This document shows, one piece after another, positions 5,281 through 8,419 of a DNA stretch of 8,419 bases (within the stretch, counting starts at the first letter, position 1; every line of letters starts with the position of its first letter). The position numbers and the translations under genes are program-made. This DNA comes from Sva-07 sp964549065 (GTDB taxonomy: Bacteria > Actinomycetota > Acidimicrobiia > Acidimicrobiales > Ilumatobacteraceae). The stretch is taken from NCBI GenBank assembly GCA_964549065.1, contig CAZJUC010000144.1:1-8419 (forward strand). Direction: 5' to 3'. The notes beneath the pieces were generated by a model. That model searched no databases, was not told the origin of the DNA, and saw only the letters and a list, made by a program, of their open reading frames with translations.

Positions 5281-6644
5281 CAGCGCTCACCCTTGCTGTC
5301 GCCGTTGCGGTTCGAATCGTCGACGCCGTCATCGTCGATGGCAGCAACGAGCGCGTCGGGGTCGACGCGCAGTTCGACGCGTTCGATCGCGAAGCCATCC
5401 ACTTCGAGCACCTCGATGAGAATGCCGTCGACCGTGAAGGCGTCGCCTGCCTCGGGGATTCGCTCGAGACGATCGAGGACCAGCCCGGCAACGGTGTCGT
5501 ACTCACCGTCGGGGAGGTCCAGGCCGGTGATGCGCTCGATCTCGTCGGGCCGCGACGAGGCCGACACCGACCAGACACCCGGCTCGGTCTCGACGTGCTC
5601 GCCTGGGGCGCTCGGGTCGTACTCGTCCTCGATGTCGCCGACCAACTCCTCGACGACGTCTTCGAGCGTGACCACACCCGCCGGCCCGCCGTACTCGTCG
5701 ATCACGATCGCCATCTCGGTCGACCGCGAGCGCAACTCCGCGAGCACCACGTTGAGGCCGGCAGCCTCGGGCACCGCCAGGATCTCGTGGAAGAGCTCCG
5801 AAACCGGCGTGGTGTCGTAGTCGCCGCGTCCGACGCCCAACAGATCCTTGGCATGGACGATGCCCTGGACCTGACCGTCGACGTCGACCACGGGGAAGCG
5901 CGAATGGGTCGACGCCATCAGGTCACGGAGATCGGCGGCGGTGGCGGCGACGTCGATGGTGACCACCCGGTTCCACGGCACCATCGCATCGGAGGCTTCG
6001 AGTTCGCCGAAGTCGATTGCCCGCTCGAGCAGCGCTGCCTGACTCTCGGTCAGGTGGCCGCTCTCGGCCGACGAGTCGACGATCAGGTCGAGTTCCTCGG
6101 TCGAGACCGCACCACGCAGCTCCTCGACCGGCTCGACACCGACCAGCCGCAGGAGTCGATTCGCCGCTCCGTCGAAGAGGCGGATCACCGGTCCGACGAC
6201 ACGCATGAACAACCACATCGACGAGGCGAGCACACGAGCGACCGGCTCGGGCTTGGCGATCGCCAGGTTCTTGGGCGCCAGCTCACCGAACACCATCTGC
6301 GCCATCGTGGCGAGGATCAGCGCGAGGGTGAGCGAGATCCCGAAGGTGGCCGATGCAGGCACGCCGGCAGCGAGTAGGGCGTCGTCGATGATCGACGCGA
6401 GCGCCGGCTCGGCGATGAAGCCCAGCAGCAGCGTGGTGACGGTGATGCCGAGCTGCGCACCCGACAACATGAAGCTGAGCCGCTTGTGCACCTGGATCGC
6501 TCGTCCGGAACGGCGGTCACCGCCCTCGGCCTGTTCCACGAAGCGGCTGCGCCTGGCAGCCACGAACGCGAACTCGACGGCGACGAAGTACCCGTTGGCG
6601 GCGATCAGCGCAACGACTCCGAACAGCCCGAGGGCGGTCAGCAC
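5280..6644 (-). CDS. CNNM/CorC-family membrane protein (DUF21, CBS pair, CorC_HlyC), first of tandem pair
   Basis: A 454-aa paralogue of the next gene and the first gene of the operon. The DUF21 membrane domain (about 1-175) shows VVALIAANGYFVAVEFAFVA, ARRSRFVEQAEGGDRR, LSGAQLGIT (about 60-68), AEPAL and the canonical MVFGELAPKNLAIAKPEP (about 117-134, Glu121). CBS1 is about 215-275 (SRFPVVDVDGQVQGIVHAKDLL) and CBS2 about 280-340 (IVIDEYGGPAGVVTLEDVVEE); an acidic stretch IEDEYD follows. The CorC_HlyC domain is about 355-430 (YDTVAGLVLDRLERIP, then EVDGFAIERVELRV). The tail is acidic (about 437-447). The GTG at 6644 is chosen because it starts two residues before the first helix and the same frame has no start codon for a long way upstream. 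Only a weak GAAG precedes it. CBS pairs in this family usually bind adenosine nucleotides, often ATP with Mg2+, as a sensor. The product is an inner-membrane protein with the CBS and CorC_HlyC parts in the cytoplasm. Confidence 0.92.
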   Translation of the reverse strand: MLTALGLFGVVALIAANGYFVAVEFAFVAARRSRFVEQAEGGDRRSGRAIQVHKRLSFMLSGAQLGITVTTLLLGFIAEPALASIIDDALLAAGVPASATFGISLTLALILATMAQMVFGELAPKNLAIAKPEPVARVLASSMWLFMRVVGPVIRLFDGAANRLLRLVGVEPVEELRGAVSTEELDLIVDSSAESGHLTESQAALLERAIDFGELEASDAMVPWNRVVTIDVAATAADLRDLMASTHSRFPVVDVDGQVQGIVHAKDLLGVGRGDYDTTPVSELFHEILAVPEAAGLNVVLAELRSRSTEMAIVIDEYGGPAGVVTLEDVVEELVGDIEDEYDPSAPGEHVETEPGVWSVSASSRPDEIERITGLDLPDGEYDTVAGLVLDRLERIPEAGDAFTVDGILIEVLEVDGFAIERVELRVDPDALVAAIDDDGVDDSNRNGDSKGER

Positions 6645-6648
6645 GGCG

Positions 6649-6675
6649 TCAACTTCGTTTTCGGTCGGCGGACAT
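6649..6675 (-). other. possible 8-codon leader mini-ORF (MSADRKRS)
   Basis: An ATG at 6675 opens a reading frame of eight codons (MSADRKRS) ending at TGA 6651-6649, four bases before the GTG of the first CNNM gene and in another frame. It would lie near the 5' end of the transcript if the TAACAT at 6691-6686 is the -10 box. It could allow reinitiation or act as a leader peptide, or may be chance. No Shine-Dalgarno is seen for it. Confidence 0.25.
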
Positions 6676-6685
6676 GGGTGGACAG

Positions 6686-6691
6686 ATGTTA
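6686..6691 (-). promoter_or_regulatory. candidate -10 element (TAACAT) of the CNNM operon
   Basis: TAACAT on the minus strand matches TANNNT and sits in the only non-coding stretch upstream of the operon. Transcription would start around 6679, leaving a leader of about 35 nt before the GTG at 6644. No clear -35 hexamer at 16-18 bp. Confidence 0.4.
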
Positions 6692-6728
6692 TCGACCCGC
6701 ATCGCTCCCTGCATCGACTCGGTACTGC

Positions 6729-6734
6729 GACACT
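6729..6734 (+). promoter_or_regulatory. candidate -10 element (GACACT) of the MFS-CNB gene (weak)
   Basis: GACACT ends 6 nt before the ATG at 6741. It matches only the A and final T of TANNNT, but there is no Shine-Dalgarno sequence upstream of the ATG, so a leaderless mRNA is plausible. The 96-bp gap 6645-6740 would then hold both divergent promoters. Confidence 0.25.
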
Positions 6735-6740
6735 GCACGG

Positions 6741-8360
6741 ATGGATCGGGGCGGTCCGGGACGATTCCCGGGAAGCAGAGGGCTCTTCGCCTGCGTGTTC
6801 ATCCATTCTGCAGCCGAGTTCGCGGCGTGGATCACCGTGCTCGTCGTTGCGTTCGAGGCCGGAGGTGCGTCGGCCGCAGGTCTTGCCGTCGTCGTCCAAC
6901 TCGTCCCCGCCGCGCTCCTCGCCCCGATCGTCGCTGCCGCCGGCGACCGGTTCCCGCGACACCGGGTGCTCGCCGTGGCATTCGCGGTCCAGGCGTCCGC
7001 CGCCGGAGGGATCACGCTGGCACTGATCGGCGATTCGCCGATCGAGTTCGTGTACGCGCTGGCTGCGGTCTTCACCGTGTCGACGATCGCGACCCCCGCG
7101 ACGGTTGCGAGTCTGCTGGTGCACCACGCCCGCTCCCCGTCCCAGCTGATGGGATGGAATGTCACGCGCTCGTTCGTCCGCGCCGCCGGAAGCCTCGCCG
7201 GGCCGTTGCTCGCTGCGGTCGTTCTCGCCGTTGCCGAACCCGCAGCGGTCTTTGCCGGCGTGTTCACGGCTTGCGCGATCACGGCGCTGCTCGTCGGTCT
7301 GCGACTCCCCCACGACGATCGGATGAAGGTGTCGTCGTCGCTCACCTCCGTGCTCGATGACTCCTGGCGCGGGGTGGCCTACGTGGCGAGCACCCCGGCA
7401 CCCCGACACGTCGTGCTGTTCGTCGGCGCTGCCGAGATGCTCATCGGTGCGCTCGACCTGTTGTTCGTCGCGATCGCCTTCGACCAGCTCGGACGAGGTG
7501 GGAGCGTCGTCGCACTGCTGTCGGTCGGCTTCGCCGTCGGAACACTGATCGCTGCGGCCGTCGCGAGCCGCCTCCTCCACTGGCGACTGAGTCGGCTGAT
7601 CGGGCTCGGATCGCTGCTGCTGACGCTGCCGCTCCTCGTCATCGCCGAGGTGTCGCTGCTCGTCGGGGTGCTTGCTCTCGCTGCGTTGCTCGGCGTCGGC
7701 AACGGCCTGATGGAAATCGGCAGCCAGACACTGTTGCAGCGCTCCTGTGCCGAGACGATGACCAGTCGGGTCTACGGAGCACTCGACTCGACGTCGATGA
7801 TCGCCGCGGCGATCGGCGCTGCGACCGTCGGGGCCCTGATCGACGGCGGCGGCACGACGGAGACGACCGTGGCGGTCGGCGTGGTCGGTGCCTCGGTGTT
7901 GCTCGGCGGATCGGTCCGCCTGCGATCGACCGAACGGTCGCTCCCCTCGGCCGATCCGGCACTGGTGGCCTGCCTGCGTTCGGTGTCGTTCCTCGCCTCG
8001 TTGCCGCAACCCACGCTCGAACGTCTGGGTCGGCTCTGCGAGCATCGGACCGTTCCTGCGGGCGCCGCCGTCGTGGTCGAAGGCGAGCGGGGTCACCGGT
8101 TCTACGTGTTGAGGTCCGGCGCCGTCGAGATCCGCTCGGACGGCGACGTGGTGGCCGACGTGGTCGCTCCAGCGTCGTTCGGCGAGGTCGCTCTCCTGCA
8201 CGACGAGGTGCGCACGGCGACCGTCACGACCACCTCGTCGTGCGAGTTCGCAGTGATCCACCGGGACGCCTTTCTGGATGCCATCGGTCGAACCGCGACG
8301 AGCCACCGCGACGCATTCGCAGTTGCCGACGGGTACCGACGTCCACCGGAGCCGGACTGA
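6741..8360 (+). CDS. MFS transporter fused to a C-terminal cyclic-nucleotide-binding domain
   Basis: A 539-aa inner-membrane protein. Residues about 14-393 are a major facilitator transporter with roughly twelve hydrophobic segments; after segment 2 the loop AAGDRFPRHRVL (about 66-77) matches MFS motif A, and a longer polar loop (about 189-222) separates the two six-helix halves. It resembles the drug/siderophore-exporter branch (MFS_3, EntS-like), but the substrate is unknown. Residues about 414-515 form a CRP-type cyclic-nucleotide-binding domain: FLASLPQPTLERL, VPAGAAVVVEGERGHRFYVL, then FGEVALLHDEVRTATV. This phosphate-binding cassette keeps the Gly-Glu pair (Gly481, Glu482) and Arg491 (CAP Glu72 and Arg82) with Thr492 in place of Ser83, so it probably binds a cyclic nucleotide. 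No helix-turn-helix follows. With N-in topology the domain is cytoplasmic and could gate transport. The ATG at 6741 lies just before the first helix; it is divergent from the CNNM operon. Confidence 0.9.
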   Translation: MDRGGPGRFPGSRGLFACVFIHSAAEFAAWITVLVVAFEAGGASAAGLAVVVQLVPAALLAPIVAAAGDRFPRHRVLAVAFAVQASAAGGITLALIGDSPIEFVYALAAVFTVSTIATPATVASLLVHHARSPSQLMGWNVTRSFVRAAGSLAGPLLAAVVLAVAEPAAVFAGVFTACAITALLVGLRLPHDDRMKVSSSLTSVLDDSWRGVAYVASTPAPRHVVLFVGAAEMLIGALDLLFVAIAFDQLGRGGSVVALLSVGFAVGTLIAAAVASRLLHWRLSRLIGLGSLLLTLPLLVIAEVSLLVGVLALAALLGVGNGLMEIGSQTLLQRSCAETMTSRVYGALDSTSMIAAAIGAATVGALIDGGGTTETTVAVGVVGASVLLGGSVRLRSTERSLPSADPALVACLRSVSFLASLPQPTLERLGRLCEHRTVPAGAAVVVEGERGHRFYVLRSGAVEIRSDGDVVADVVAPASFGEVALLHDEVRTATVTTTSSCEFAVIHRDAFLDAIGRTATSHRDAFAVADGYRRPPEPD

Positions 8361-8370
8361 CGTGACGCAC

Positions 8371-8376
8371 TATGGT
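8371..8376 (+). promoter_or_regulatory. candidate -10 element (TATGGT) before the right-edge gene
   Basis: TATGGT matches TANNNT and ends 7 nt before the ATG at 8384, the same arrangement as TACGGT before the galactokinase gene. It overlaps an in-frame ATG at 8372, which is the competing start. No -35 is evident. Confidence 0.4.
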
Positions 8377-8383
8377 GACGAAG

Positions 8384-8419
8384 ATGTCAACCTTCCACGA
8401 CTTCGAGATGACCTCGATC
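8384..8419 (+). CDS. probable glutathione peroxidase, first 12 codons (partial at right edge)
   Basis: Twelve codons, reading MSTFHDFEMTSI, run off the right edge. The pattern of an aromatic residue, Asp-Phe and then a Thr-Ser/Asp-Ile pair is the usual opening strand of glutathione peroxidases (peroxide reduction by a thiol or selenol enzyme), where a glycine and the catalytic Cys/Sec motif follow further on; those parts are outside the window. Identification therefore rests on 12 residues and could be wrong. The start is uncertain: an ATG at 8372 or GTG at 8375 in the same frame would add three or four residues. It begins 23 nt after the MFS-CNB stop on the same strand, so it could be cotranscribed or have its own promoter. 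Confidence 0.45.
   Translation, partial: MSTFHDFEMTSI

Noticed and set aside
3556..5820. A 754-aa plus-strand open frame over the CNNM region
   Set aside because: It is antisense to three well-supported genes (bPH2/SHOCT and both CNNM) and shows no family motif; another GC-driven shadow.
5047..6458. 18-bp direct repeat (5047-5064 and 6441-6458) as a mobile-element or att boundary
   Set aside because: Both copies fall on the codons for the same conserved AQLGIT motif of paralogous genes, so paralogy explains them; no element lies between.
6486..6740. Longer N-terminus for the MFS-CNB protein from an ATG at 6486
   Set aside because: The extra 85 residues are polar, overlap the start of the divergent CNNM gene in antisense, and precede the natural first membrane helix; the ATG at 6741 fits the family.
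6645..8306. A minus-strand open frame continuous with the first CNNM gene, giving an apparent 1008-aa protein
   Set aside because: The added part is antisense to the MFS-CNB gene, has a composition dominated by Arg, Asp, Gly, Gln, Glu and His with no recognisable domain, and contains no start near the true N-terminal helix. It is an antisense frame kept open by high GC.

Overview
The window is GC-rich with strong G/C third-position bias, has closely packed genes, and several of its starts have no Shine-Dalgarno sequence. Together with the protein types (a mycobacterial-style alpha-methylacyl-CoA racemase, paired CNNM-type transporters, a bPH2/SHOCT protein), this points to a high-GC actinobacterium, possibly of the Acidimicrobiia/Ilumatobacter kind. 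The lineage is an inference from style, not a database match. No rRNA, tRNA, mobile element or CRISPR array is visible, and no gene-free stretch exceeds about 100 bases.

Left block (1-1480, minus strand): an alpha/beta hydrolase is followed by the N-terminal half of an alpha-methylacyl-CoA racemase (CaiB/BaiF family), which runs off the left edge. A 12-bp tandem repeat lies between them. They are probably one transcript, with the racemase acting on branched acyl-CoAs; the hydrolase substrate is unknown. Divergent from them is a stand-alone, short galactokinase-family gene (1545-2564, plus) with a variant sugar-binding motif.

Central block (2578-6644, minus strand): a tight four-gene operon read right to left. 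It encodes two paralogous CNNM/CorC-type membrane proteins (DUF21, CBS pair, CorC_HlyC domain), a two-helix membrane protein with a bacterial PH domain and a SHOCT tail, and a small helical-backbone metal/cobalamin-binding-type protein with no signal peptide. Junctions are TGATG, a 4-nt gap, and GTGA, so translation is probably coupled. The set suggests divalent-cation or metallo-cofactor handling at the membrane, but the joint function is not established.

Right block (6741-8419, plus strand): divergent from the operon is a 539-aa major facilitator transporter fused to a C-terminal cyclic-nucleotide-binding domain that keeps the key ligand-contact residues. It is followed by the first 12 codons of a probable glutathione peroxidase, cut by the window edge.

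The most interesting items are the transporter-CNB fusion, the coupled four-gene operon, the galactokinase with altered sugar-pocket residues, and a recurring -10-like hexamer 6-7 nt before several start codons, which suggests leaderless transcripts.
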